Source: CAZVEV01 sp964625865
Lineage (GTDB): Bacteria > Planctomycetota > Phycisphaerae > SM23-33
Direction: 5' to 3'
Length of the DNA stretch: 5,171 nt
Assembly: GCA_964625865.1 (NCBI GenBank)
Contig: CAZVEV010000375.1
Location: forward strand, 1 to 5,171
This document shows, one piece after another, positions 1-5,171 of the stretch. Position 1 is the stretch's first letter; each line of letters opens with the position of its first letter. A program made the translations under genes and the position numbers. Below the pieces are notes generated by a model. It did no database searches, had not been told where the DNA came from, and worked only from the letters and a program-made list of their open reading frames with translations.

Positions 1-85
1 CCGGCCCCCCCCTTCCCCCCCCCCCGGGCTCTTTGGGCGTTGGGGGCCAAATAACTCCCCCCCCCCCCCCCCCGTTCTCCGCGGG
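1..85. other. Low-complexity poly-C contig edge, probable sequencing artefact
   Basis: The first 85 bases contain C runs of 8 (5-12), 11 (15-25) and 17 (57-73) broken by short mixed sequence. No gene, clear terminator or RNA is visible here. The stretch lies just downstream of the stop codon of the large minus-strand gene, so in that direction it is poly-G. Reads extending leftward off the contig would also read poly-G, the typical false call of two-colour sequencing chemistry when signal is lost. I infer that much of it is unreliable base calling at a contig end. A genuine G-tract or G-quadruplex-prone region is possible but less likely. Confidence 0.65.
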
Positions 86-3000
86 CTAACGGGCCTTGAT
101 TGCCTTGATTGCCTCGGCCGCCAGGGCTCGGACCTGCGGGTTGCGGTCCTTCAGGAAGGGCTCAATGTGCACTACGGCGTCTATTGCAGGGGGCCCTATC
201 ATACCTAAAGCCTTTATCCCGGCATGCTTGGACTTCCGTTCTTTCAGGAGAGGAATTATCAGCGGCACGGCCTGCGCCGCATCAGCCCCAAACCCGCCAA
301 GCGCCATCGCAGCCTTCTGTCGACAACTCAGACTGGGATCCTTGACTAGAGTCATCAAAGCATCCATGGCAGGCAGAGCAGCCCTCCCCAGCCTGCCCAG
401 TTCCCACGCGGCGTTGGTGCGGACCTTGGGATCGGGGCTTTCGGTGAGACGAATCAGGTGATTGACCCTCTTGGTGTGATCGGGGGGTAGTAGTCTCAGG
501 CCGTGGGCGGCATTGTTTCGAGTCGTCTCATCGCTGTGCCTGGCGGCCTTCCGCACCGCTACGGCAGCCGGCAGGCCGATACGCGAGGCGACCGAGGCCG
601 CGATTCGAGTCAGGCGAGGATCATCACTGTCCAAGAGCTTGACCAGTGTGGGCACGGCAGCGGATCCGAGTTTTACCAGCGAGTACATCGCGCCGCTCTG
701 CAGGCCCTGGTCCTCCGATTGCAGCGACTTGGACACTAACGGCAGGCATGCCGGGCCTATCTGCCAGGCGGACATCACCAACCGCTGCCTGGCGACGAGA
801 TTGCCTTTGTCGAACGCGGCTTGAAGTATCTTGGCTGCGGCGTCGCCGGGACGCTCCTTGACAATGGCCAACGCCACCTCCCAAACCGCGGCATCCTCAC
901 TCTGCAAACTGGCCACGAGCACATTCGGAGCGGCCGGATCGTTCTTTACCGCTGCACGCACGCGGGCGGCTATCTGACCGGTGTCCGCTTTGGCTTTGGG
1001 GCGAGTTGTGGCCGCAGGTTTGGGTGGGATCGGGGGCTTTTTCGAAGTACCGCCTGTCGAGGCCTTGCCGGGCCTGTCTGAAGCCCTCACGTTAATGGGC
1101 GTGACTCCGACGGCGTGCTTCTGCGAGTAGAGCGAGTAGAAGACCCACACCGGCTCGGCGCTATCGGGCTTGGGTTTCTTCAATTCGCCGGTAAAGGCAA
1201 ATGTGTCGCCCTTTTGGGGAACGCCCGCCTGGCCCAGGGCCTTGGCCGACACGGTGATCAGCAGTGTGTCCCGGAGGCTGGTGTGCTTGGGCAGGTCCTT
1301 GGGAATGGGCCAGGCTATCTCCATGTCATACGACTTGCCGTCTTTGGTCTTCTTGATAGTCTTGATCTTGCCCGACCAGAATACCCTGCCGGAGAAAGCC
1401 TTGGACAATTCGCCATGCAGTTCGTCGTCAAGAAGCGGCTCGAGGACGACAAGGATCGGCTTGCCGGCGCTGTTTGTGAAGACCTTCCGCGTCCGCAACG
1501 AATCCAGGAGTTGACGTCGGCTGGGAATGTGGGACCGCTTGGCGACCCGGGCCACTTCGCGCGTGAAGGCCGCGATATCCGTGCGCCATGCCGCCGGTTT
1601 ATCATCATGAATGTCATGAGTGTCCGTACGGACTGTCTTGGTGGGCTTGGCACGCGTTGCGGGGCGCCGCACATAGAACATGCGACCCGAGAACGACGAG
1701 GACAGCACCGAGTGAGCCGGCAGGGTCGTTCCGTCGGGCAAGACCCAATCGTTGAGCGCAGTGACGTCGATCCGGGCTAGTCTCGCGGGATTGCCCTTGG
1801 TAATATGCCCGGCCAGGGACTTGACGCGACCCCGATACGTGCGTTTGCCATCCATGACGTCGAACACCGCCGCTTTCTTGATCACAACATACGTCTTTGA
1901 CGGGTCGGCTGGGAGATGCGTCTTAAGATACGCGGCCAGGATTCGGTACACGTCGGCCTGGGCGTCTCTGGACAGCCCCGGCCCCTTTGACTCGAGCCGC
2001 ACCGGCTTTGTCGGCACGTCCGACGGCAGAGGCGTAACCGTTCGGGCAACCAGCCCGCCCAGAGCGCCCTTGTCCGGGAGTCTGCGACGCCCCACCTCCC
2101 ACGTTCCTTGCGGGGGCAAGCCATACACCGTCGACTGGGGCGGCAAGTGGATGCCGTCGGACAACATCCAATCGTTCAGTATTCTGATCTTGACCGGAGG
2201 AGACAGGACCACTGGTTTGCCCGGCCTGAAGCGAGCCGTGATGGAACTCTCGATCCGTCCTCTAAATGTGCGTTTGCCGTCGGTCACTTCGAAGATGGCC
2301 CCCTTCTGTGCCCTGCCGGCCGTGGACGTTACCGTCTGGGTTTTCCGTGCGAACGTCTTGAGATACGCAATCAGGATTCTCCTCACGTCATCGTGAGCCT
2401 TCCTGGAAAGGGCCTTGCGCGGTTGCTCGAACCAGAACAGGTCTTCGGTACGGTCCGAGGGGGCGGGAGAAACCGTGCGGGCCTTCAGCTCGCCCAGGGG
2501 CGGCAATGCGGGGACCTTGGCAGGCGTCTTGGCGGGGGTCTGGGGCTGATTCTTCGTGACCGTGTCATCGGTCTTGACGGTGGGCTCCTCGGCCGATATC
2601 AGGACGAACTGGCCGTACTGGTCAACCCGCACGGTCAGGCCTTGGGTCAGCACGCAGTTGTCGCCGTTGTAGTCGGCCAGGGTGAACTTCACCGGCGATT
2701 TGCACATGTAGCGAATCCGGGCGCCGGGGAACACGAGCAGCGACTTTGATTCGCGATACTCGACGGGACCGTTGAGCAGGAATTGCGACCCATTGACCGC
2801 CAGAATGTCAGCCTTGGTTCTGGCGGGCTTGACCTTGTGCGGCGATTCGGGCTTGTGCTCGGGCGGTGTGACATAGCCCGTATCCGGCGGCCAGGGGACT
2901 GCCTTCTCGTTTGTCCCGTTCTCGCCGATCACATCGGACCGGGCTGACTTGCCGGAGCTCTTGGCATCGTCCTGGCGTGTCATCCAGAAGATGCCCCCCC

Positions 3001-3331
3001 CTGCGCCCGCAACGAGAACGACCCCAGCCAGGACGACGGCCAGCATTTTGCGATTTCCCGTGCGGGGCTGATCAGGCGACGTGGAGGCCTGGGGTATGTT
3101 CGTTTCGGGCGGCGGGGATTCCTCCGCCAGCAGGTGGGCCTGAGATACGTCACCATCGCTCGCGGCAGGGAACAGGCCCCTTGCCTTGGAGGCCTTGGCC
3201 CATTCGGTCATGCCCTCGCGAATGATGAGATCGTCAGGCTCGAGTCGCCCCTCGGCCGCAAGCTGGCGAAGCTGACTGGTACTGAACGGGCCCTGTTTCT
3301 CGCCCGCGATCATGCAGTGCCATTTTGCCAT
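86..3331 (-). CDS. GYF_2-domain, single-pass membrane protein with duplicated internal domain and C-terminal HEAT repeats
   Basis: The 1081-residue protein opens with a GYF_2-like domain (residues 3-55): an aromatic start at W4, GPFS at 14-17, a leucine-rich helix 21-30, and the GMTEW motif at 40-44. A proline-rich linker (71-90) leads to one membrane helix (about 96-117). It is preceded by R94-K95, which predicts the GYF domain inside and the rest outside the cytoplasm. Then come an unrecognised beta-rich segment (175-250), two copies of a roughly 130-residue domain (283-414 and 428-556), a mixed beta region with an OB-fold look (583-750), a Pro/Lys linker (757-783), and about nine HEAT or PBS-lyase-like helical repeats of about 30 residues (785-1081). 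GYF domains usually bind proline-rich peptides and HEAT arrays bind proteins, so a scaffold role is inferred; no catalytic motif is seen. The start at 3331 keeps W4 and H5 of the domain and has AAGGG six bases upstream. It overlaps the preceding gene by 22 bases. The TAG stop is at 86-88. Confidence 0.9.
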   Translation of the reverse strand: MAKWHCMIAGEKQGPFSTSQLRQLAAEGRLEPDDLIIREGMTEWAKASKARGLFPAASDGDVSQAHLLAEESPPPETNIPQASTSPDQPRTGNRKMLAVVLAGVVLVAGAGGGIFWMTRQDDAKSSGKSARSDVIGENGTNEKAVPWPPDTGYVTPPEHKPESPHKVKPARTKADILAVNGSQFLLNGPVEYRESKSLLVFPGARIRYMCKSPVKFTLADYNGDNCVLTQGLTVRVDQYGQFVLISAEEPTVKTDDTVTKNQPQTPAKTPAKVPALPPLGELKARTVSPAPSDRTEDLFWFEQPRKALSRKAHDDVRRILIAYLKTFARKTQTVTSTAGRAQKGAIFEVTDGKRTFRGRIESSITARFRPGKPVVLSPPVKIRILNDWMLSDGIHLPPQSTVYGLPPQGTWEVGRRRLPDKGALGGLVARTVTPLPSDVPTKPVRLESKGPGLSRDAQADVYRILAAYLKTHLPADPSKTYVVIKKAAVFDVMDGKRTYRGRVKSLAGHITKGNPARLARIDVTALNDWVLPDGTTLPAHSVLSSSFSGRMFYVRRPATRAKPTKTVRTDTHDIHDDKPAAWRTDIAAFTREVARVAKRSHIPSRRQLLDSLRTRKVFTNSAGKPILVVLEPLLDDELHGELSKAFSGRVFWSGKIKTIKKTKDGKSYDMEIAWPIPKDLPKHTSLRDTLLITVSAKALGQAGVPQKGDTFAFTGELKKPKPDSAEPVWVFYSLYSQKHAVGVTPINVRASDRPGKASTGGTSKKPPIPPKPAATTRPKAKADTGQIAARVRAAVKNDPAAPNVLVASLQSEDAAVWEVALAIVKERPGDAAAKILQAAFDKGNLVARQRLVMSAWQIGPACLPLVSKSLQSEDQGLQSGAMYSLVKLGSAAVPTLVKLLDSDDPRLTRIAASVASRIGLPAAVAVRKAARHSDETTRNNAAHGLRLLPPDHTKRVNHLIRLTESPDPKVRTNAAWELGRLGRAALPAMDALMTLVKDPSLSCRQKAAMALGGFGADAAQAVPLIIPLLKERKSKHAGIKALGMIGPPAIDAVVHIEPFLKDRNPQVRALAAEAIKAIKAR
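1664..2050 (-). repeat. Second copy of the duplicated protein domain (residues 428-556)
   Basis: This is copy 2 of a tandem protein-level duplication inside the large gene. It shares with copy 1, in the same order, ARTV-x-P-x-PSD near its start, LSR-x-A-x2-DV-x-RIL-x-AYLKT in a helix, a DGKRT-[FY]-RGR strand motif, and LNDW-x-L-x-DG-x2-LP-x2-S near the end. DNA identity is clearly lower than motif identity, so the duplication is old rather than a recent assembly collapse. I do not recognise the domain family. Confidence 0.85.
2090..2485 (-). repeat. First copy of the duplicated protein domain (residues 283-414)
   Basis: This is copy 1 of the same unrecognised domain. It has an ARTVSPAPSD start (residues 284-293), an amphipathic helix at 308-328, a DGKRTFRGR strand motif (351-359) and LNDWMLSDG (385-393). 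About 13 residues separate it from copy 2. Predicted make-up is one helix followed by several beta strands. It lies on the predicted extracytoplasmic side of the membrane segment. Confidence 0.85.
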
Positions 3332-3648
3332 AACAAGCCCTTTCCATCAGCATCCCTGTCGCCCGTAGCCTCGATGACCCTTGCGGCCCATCGGGAGTGG
3401 TTGGTCGCACTGGTCGCCATGCGTTTCTGTATAACAGGCGACAGGGCTGACTTGCCATTTGCATCGGTGATGAACCCCGAGTGGAAGCGGCCACAGGACG
3501 GTTCGAGCGCTCGCAGTTGCGCTCCAACCTCCTGTTGCGCCGCCTCGCCTGACTCATCCCCTTCAGGGGCGTTGTCCCCGCAACCCGACGTGAGAAGCAA
3601 CAGGCCCCATAGCCCTGCTGCTACGATGATTCTGAAACGGTCACTCAT
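3310..3648 (-). CDS. Small lipoprotein of unknown function, shares its signal peptide with the neighbour
   Basis: The 112-residue product begins with a short lipoprotein signal peptide: R4 and R6 in the n-region, a hydrophobic core at 7-19, and LTSGC ending at the probable lipidated C23. An acidic, low-complexity segment follows (24-45), then an unrecognised region with GFITDANGKS around residues 58-67. The start is well supported by GGGAG six bases upstream, and residues 1-23 closely match the upstream lipoprotein. After C23 the two proteins have no visible similarity. It sits 24 bases downstream of that gene, and its TGA lies 22 bases inside the next gene, suggesting operon expression and translational coupling. 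The mature part matches no family I know, so it could be a shortened or decayed paralogue. Confidence 0.7.
   Translation of the reverse strand: MSDRFRIIVAAGLWGLLLLTSGCGDNAPEGDESGEAAQQEVGAQLRALEPSCGRFHSGFITDANGKSALSPVIQKRMATSATNHSRWAARVIEATGDRDADGKGLLWQNGTA
3338..3342 (-). promoter_or_regulatory. Ribosome binding site that supports the large gene's start at 3331
   Basis: The minus strand reads AAGGG, six bases before the ATG, the same spacing as for the two lipoprotein genes. It lies inside the end of the upstream lipoprotein coding region. A second in-frame ATG (residue 7, at 3311-3313) overlaps the upstream stop as ATGA. It lacks a good binding site and would cut off the first aromatic residues of the GYF domain. 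Confidence 0.5.
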
Positions 3649-3654
3649 GTTGAT

Positions 3655-3659
3655 CTCCC
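3655..3659 (-). promoter_or_regulatory. Ribosome binding site of the 112-residue lipoprotein
   Basis: GGGAG on the minus strand, six bases before the ATG at 3648. The sequence GGGAGATCAACATG differs by one base from the equivalent site of the neighbouring lipoprotein gene, so the site appears to have been duplicated with the signal peptide. Confidence 0.7.
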
Positions 3660-3672
3660 GGTTGGATATCCC

Positions 3673-4101
3673 TCAACGAACATCTACTTTCCACTGGCCA
3701 TCCTCCTTGACAACCGCCAGCGTAATCGACTCCTTGCCCTTATGGGAGATCGACACCTTCCCCCTTTCCTTGTCCCCGGTGAACGTGAAGGCGAACTCAT
3801 CGAGTTGATAATCGCCATACATCTTCTTGATGTTCTCTTGAGCTTCCTTGAAGTTGCTCTCCCAGTCTCCCTGCTCGGAGTCCTCGCGAATCCGCTTGGA
3901 ATACGCGTTCCGGAAGCCGCGGAGATCGGAAGCCTTCACCGCATTCAACAGCGCGATCACGGGGGTCGCTTCCCTCGCCACGTTGTCCTGTTGCCCATCT
4001 GCTTTGCCTTGTGTCCGAGGCGCATCGTCCTCGCATCCGCAGGTCACAAACAGCAAGCCCCAGAGTCCGGCCGCCATCATCATACTGAAACGATTGGTCA
4101 T
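3673..4101 (-). CDS. Lipoprotein with probable NTF2-like (DUF4878-type) domain
   Basis: The 142-residue protein has a short lipoprotein signal peptide (R4, hydrophobic 7-19, VTCGC ending at C23; C21 is an alternative lipidation site), a polar linker rich in Q, D and G (24-42), and a compact C-terminal domain (43-142). That domain starts with helices holding the ALLNAVKASDLRGFRNAYSKR stretch (50-70), continues to about residue 98, and ends with beta strands, including FAFTFTGD (103-110) and the closing VKEDGQWKVDVR (131-142). Helices followed by strands ending in a DGQWKV-type motif are typical of NTF2-like lipoproteins of the DUF4878 kind; family assignment is by eye. The frame stays open upstream to 4539, but the start at 4101 places the signal peptide at the N-terminus and has GGGAG six bases upstream. 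It is the first gene of the minus-strand operon. Confidence 0.85.
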   Translation of the reverse strand: MTNRFSMMMAAGLWGLLFVTCGCEDDAPRTQGKADGQQDNVAREATPVIALLNAVKASDLRGFRNAYSKRIREDSEQGDWESNFKEAQENIKKMYGDYQLDEFAFTFTGDKERGKVSISHKGKESITLAVVKEDGQWKVDVR

Positions 4102-4107
4102 GTTGCT

Positions 4108-4112
4108 CTCCC
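4108..4112 (-). promoter_or_regulatory. Ribosome binding site that fixes the 4101 start
   Basis: GGGAG lies six bases upstream of the ATG on the minus strand. Together with the signal peptide that follows, it selects this ATG over further upstream starts in the same open frame, which would bury the signal peptide more than 100 residues inside a protein overlapping the NERD gene. Confidence 0.7.
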
Positions 4113-4144
4113 GTCTCACCCGACATGCCCTGGACAGCGTCTCT

Positions 4145-4163
4145 CCCCGCGACCGTTGCGGGG
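4145..4163. other. Inverted repeat / short hairpin in the lipoprotein leader
   Basis: CCCCGC (4145-4150) and GCGGGG (4158-4163) form a perfect six-base-pair stem around a seven-base loop; a G-U and an A-U pair could extend it. It lies between the candidate lipoprotein promoter and the ribosome binding site, so it would fall in the 5' leader. There is no T tract on either side, so it is not a standard terminator. Function is unknown. Confidence 0.4.
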
Positions 4164-4174
4164 CTTCCACGGCG

Positions 4175-4202
4175 ATTGTATCCGATGTGGTGTGTTGAGC
4201 AA
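4175..4202 (-). promoter_or_regulatory. Candidate promoter for the lipoprotein operon
   Basis: On the minus strand, TTGCTC (4202-4197) is followed by a 16-base spacer and TACAAT (4180-4175). The -10 box is good; the -35 box matches only at TTG. It would give a leader of roughly 65 bases containing the hairpin at 4145-4163. The call is by consensus match only. Confidence 0.35.
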
Positions 4203-4242
4203 ACAGAAACCTGGGTCTGGGCGGCGGGCCATGGGTTTCGAC

Positions 4243-4263
4243 CCCCTCCCACCACTTGAGGGG
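4243..4263. promoter_or_regulatory. Inverted repeat overlapping the NERD promoter -35 box, possible operator
   Basis: CCCCTC (4243-4248) is an exact inverted match to GAGGGG (4258-4263), with nine bases between. One more A-T pair can form around a bulged C. The right arm overlaps the candidate -35 hexamer TTGAGG, a position where a regulator would block transcription. With only six-base arms in GC-rich DNA, chance is a real alternative. Confidence 0.3.
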
Positions 4264-4284
4264 TGACAGCAAAACGCGTATATT
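4256..4284 (+). promoter_or_regulatory. Candidate sigma70-like promoter for the NERD gene
   Basis: TTGAGG (4256-4261), an ideal 17-base spacer and TATATT (4279-4284) match the vegetative consensus at 4 of 6 and 5 of 6 positions. Initiation would fall near 4290, leaving a leader of only about 15 bases before the ATG at 4306, which fits the absence of a clear Shine-Dalgarno sequence. Confidence 0.5.
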
Positions 4285-4305
4285 CAGGCCCGAAAGCGAT
4301 ATGCC

Positions 4306-5171
4306 ATGATATGCACAGACGTTAGCTACAGCTTGGCGCTGAAGGAGTGGTCCCACCTGCTGGACGAGGGTTCCCTCTCTGCAGAACAGTCCCGCACCGC
4401 CAAAGCGCATCGGGCCGGCCTCCACGCAGAGAAAGACATGGCCTACTACCTGAAGGCACGCTTTGGTGGCGACCCGGAACTGATGATCTTCAACGATCTC
4501 AAGTTTGAGCATCGGGACATGACCGCTCAAATCGACCACCTCGTGCTGTCACGGTGGAGTGCGTATTTCATCGAGACCAAGAGCGTCTCACAGAGAATCA
4601 ACATCAACGCCAACGGCCAATGGGCACGTGTTTACGGTAGGAAGTACGTCAATATTGAATCGCCGCTGGAACAGAGCCGCAGGCACGAAGCGATCCTCTT
4701 TGATCTGCTCGAGTCCCGGCTGCCGGATTTCATGGGCAAGCTGTTGGGGCTACAGAAGACTTTTCGCAAGGTAGTTGATGTTCACCACTTTGTGGCAATC
4801 TCTGTTGGGGCGACGACCCAGGGACGGGGCGAGAAAGCGGTGAAAAAGCACCTTCGGGCGCTGGATCAGATCCCCCAACTGATCGCCGAGAACCACCAGG
4901 CCGTCCGCTCAAGTCTTCTTGGCAGTGTGATCGCCGAGATGCGAAACGCCAAGACCCGGAAACGCGATCCTGCCTTCAGCAAGCAGGAGCTTGACGCATG
5001 TCGCGGACTCCTGCTGGACGTGAATACCAGCAAGACACCGCTTGAGCGGGTTCACAAGTTCATCGAGTCACTTGTCGAACAGACCGCCGATACTACGGCG
5101 CCGCAGCCGAGCGTGGTGCCCCCCACGCGAACAGACCGGGCCGAGGCCAGCCCTGTACCTCAGCAACCCGC
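4306..5171 (+). CDS. NERD (nuclease-related) domain protein, 3' end cut by the window
   Basis: The visible 288 residues contain a NERD domain at about 36-150: GLHAEKDMAYYL (38-49, with E42), a strand with NDL (63-65), QIDHLVL (75-81, D77), YFIETKS (87-93, the E90-x-K92 nuclease-like signature) and SPLEQSRRH (119-127, Q123). D, E-x-K and Q match the restriction-endonuclease-like core, so the predicted active residues look intact. A helical region follows (about 170-250), then a Pro/Thr-rich linker (251-288) that reaches the edge with no stop. Relatives of this type often carry a C-terminal topoisomerase-like zinc ribbon, which may lie beyond the window. ATG 4306 is the first start after the in-frame TGA at 4264-4266 and keeps E42; the next ATG at 4438 would lose it. 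No strong ribosome binding site is seen. The protein is predicted to be cytoplasmic; its DNA or RNA substrate is unknown. Confidence 0.85.
   Translation, partial: MICTDVSYSLALKEWSHLLDEGSLSAEQSRTAKAHRAGLHAEKDMAYYLKARFGGDPELMIFNDLKFEHRDMTAQIDHLVLSRWSAYFIETKSVSQRININANGQWARVYGRKYVNIESPLEQSRRHEAILFDLLESRLPDFMGKLLGLQKTFRKVVDVHHFVAISVGATTQGRGEKAVKKHLRALDQIPQLIAENHQAVRSSLLGSVIAEMRNAKTRKRDPAFSKQELDACRGLLLDVNTSKTPLERVHKFIESLVEQTADTTAPQPSVVPPTRTDRAEASPVPQQP

Noticed and set aside
26..56. TTTGG...CCAAA inverted repeat as a terminator for the minus-strand operon
   Set aside because: The stem is five base pairs with a long loop, has no T tract on the minus strand, and lies in sequence I consider unreliable.
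1115..2749. Plus-strand open frames of about 210-220 residues (1115-1780, 1752-2396, 2108-2749)
   Set aside because: They lie antisense to the large gene, show no domain motifs, and are expected by chance in high-GC coding DNA.
3234..3557. A second minus-strand frame (107 residues, arginine-rich) as a frameshifted continuation of the small lipoprotein
   Set aside because: Its composition is typical of an out-of-frame shadow, and it extends into the GYF-coding region with no similarity to the neighbouring lipoprotein domain.
3134..4266. Plus-strand open frames 3134-3808 (224 residues) and 3742-4266 (174 residues)
   Set aside because: They run antisense across well-supported lipoprotein genes with signal peptides and ribosome binding sites; their translations have no recognisable features.
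4438..4440. ATG 4438 as the NERD gene start
   Set aside because: It would remove E42 and the first helix of the NERD domain; ATG 4306 keeps these and sits correctly behind the candidate promoter.
4102..4539. N-terminal extension of the NTF2-like lipoprotein to a 288-residue protein starting at 4539
   Set aside because: It would place an evident lipoprotein signal peptide inside the protein and overlap the NERD gene antisense; ATG 4101 has its own GGGAG site.
1..5171. CRISPR array, tRNA, rRNA, insertion sequence or attachment site
   Set aside because: No regularly spaced repeats, cloverleaf-like sequence, transposase motifs or terminal inverted repeats were seen on either strand.

Overview
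The window looks like a bacterial chromosomal fragment of fairly high GC, probably from a planctomycete or a related environmental lineage. That guess rests on style. There is a long protein joining a GYF_2-type domain, one membrane anchor, proline- and lysine-rich linkers and a HEAT-repeat tail, next to small lipoproteins with very short signal peptides. No rRNA or other marker gene fixes the taxonomy. The left edge (1-85) is dominated by C homopolymers and looks like a contig end with sequencing error.

Layout from right to left: a plus-strand gene for a NERD (nuclease-related domain) protein starts at 4306 and runs off the right edge. It is divergent from a three-gene minus-strand cluster: a 142-residue lipoprotein with a probable NTF2-like domain (4101-3673), a 112-residue lipoprotein of unknown function (3648-3310), and a 1081-residue membrane-anchored protein (3331-86). 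The minus-strand genes are separated by 24 bases and then overlap by 22 bases, so they are probably one operon. The 204-base divergent intergenic region holds a good sigma70-like promoter for the NERD gene, a weaker one for the lipoprotein operon, and two short inverted repeats, one overlapping the NERD -35 box.

How the genes may work together: the operon encodes two exported lipoproteins and one single-pass protein, whose long C-terminal part is predicted to lie outside the cytoplasm. An envelope-associated assembly is plausible but is inference only. The NERD protein is a predicted cytoplasmic nuclease-like protein and may have nothing to do with the operon. The most unusual items are an internal duplication of a roughly 130-residue unrecognised domain in the large protein, and two adjacent lipoprotein genes that share their ribosome binding site and signal peptide but then diverge completely. 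I found no CRISPR array, tRNA, rRNA, transposase or phage gene, and nothing I can confidently call a new system.
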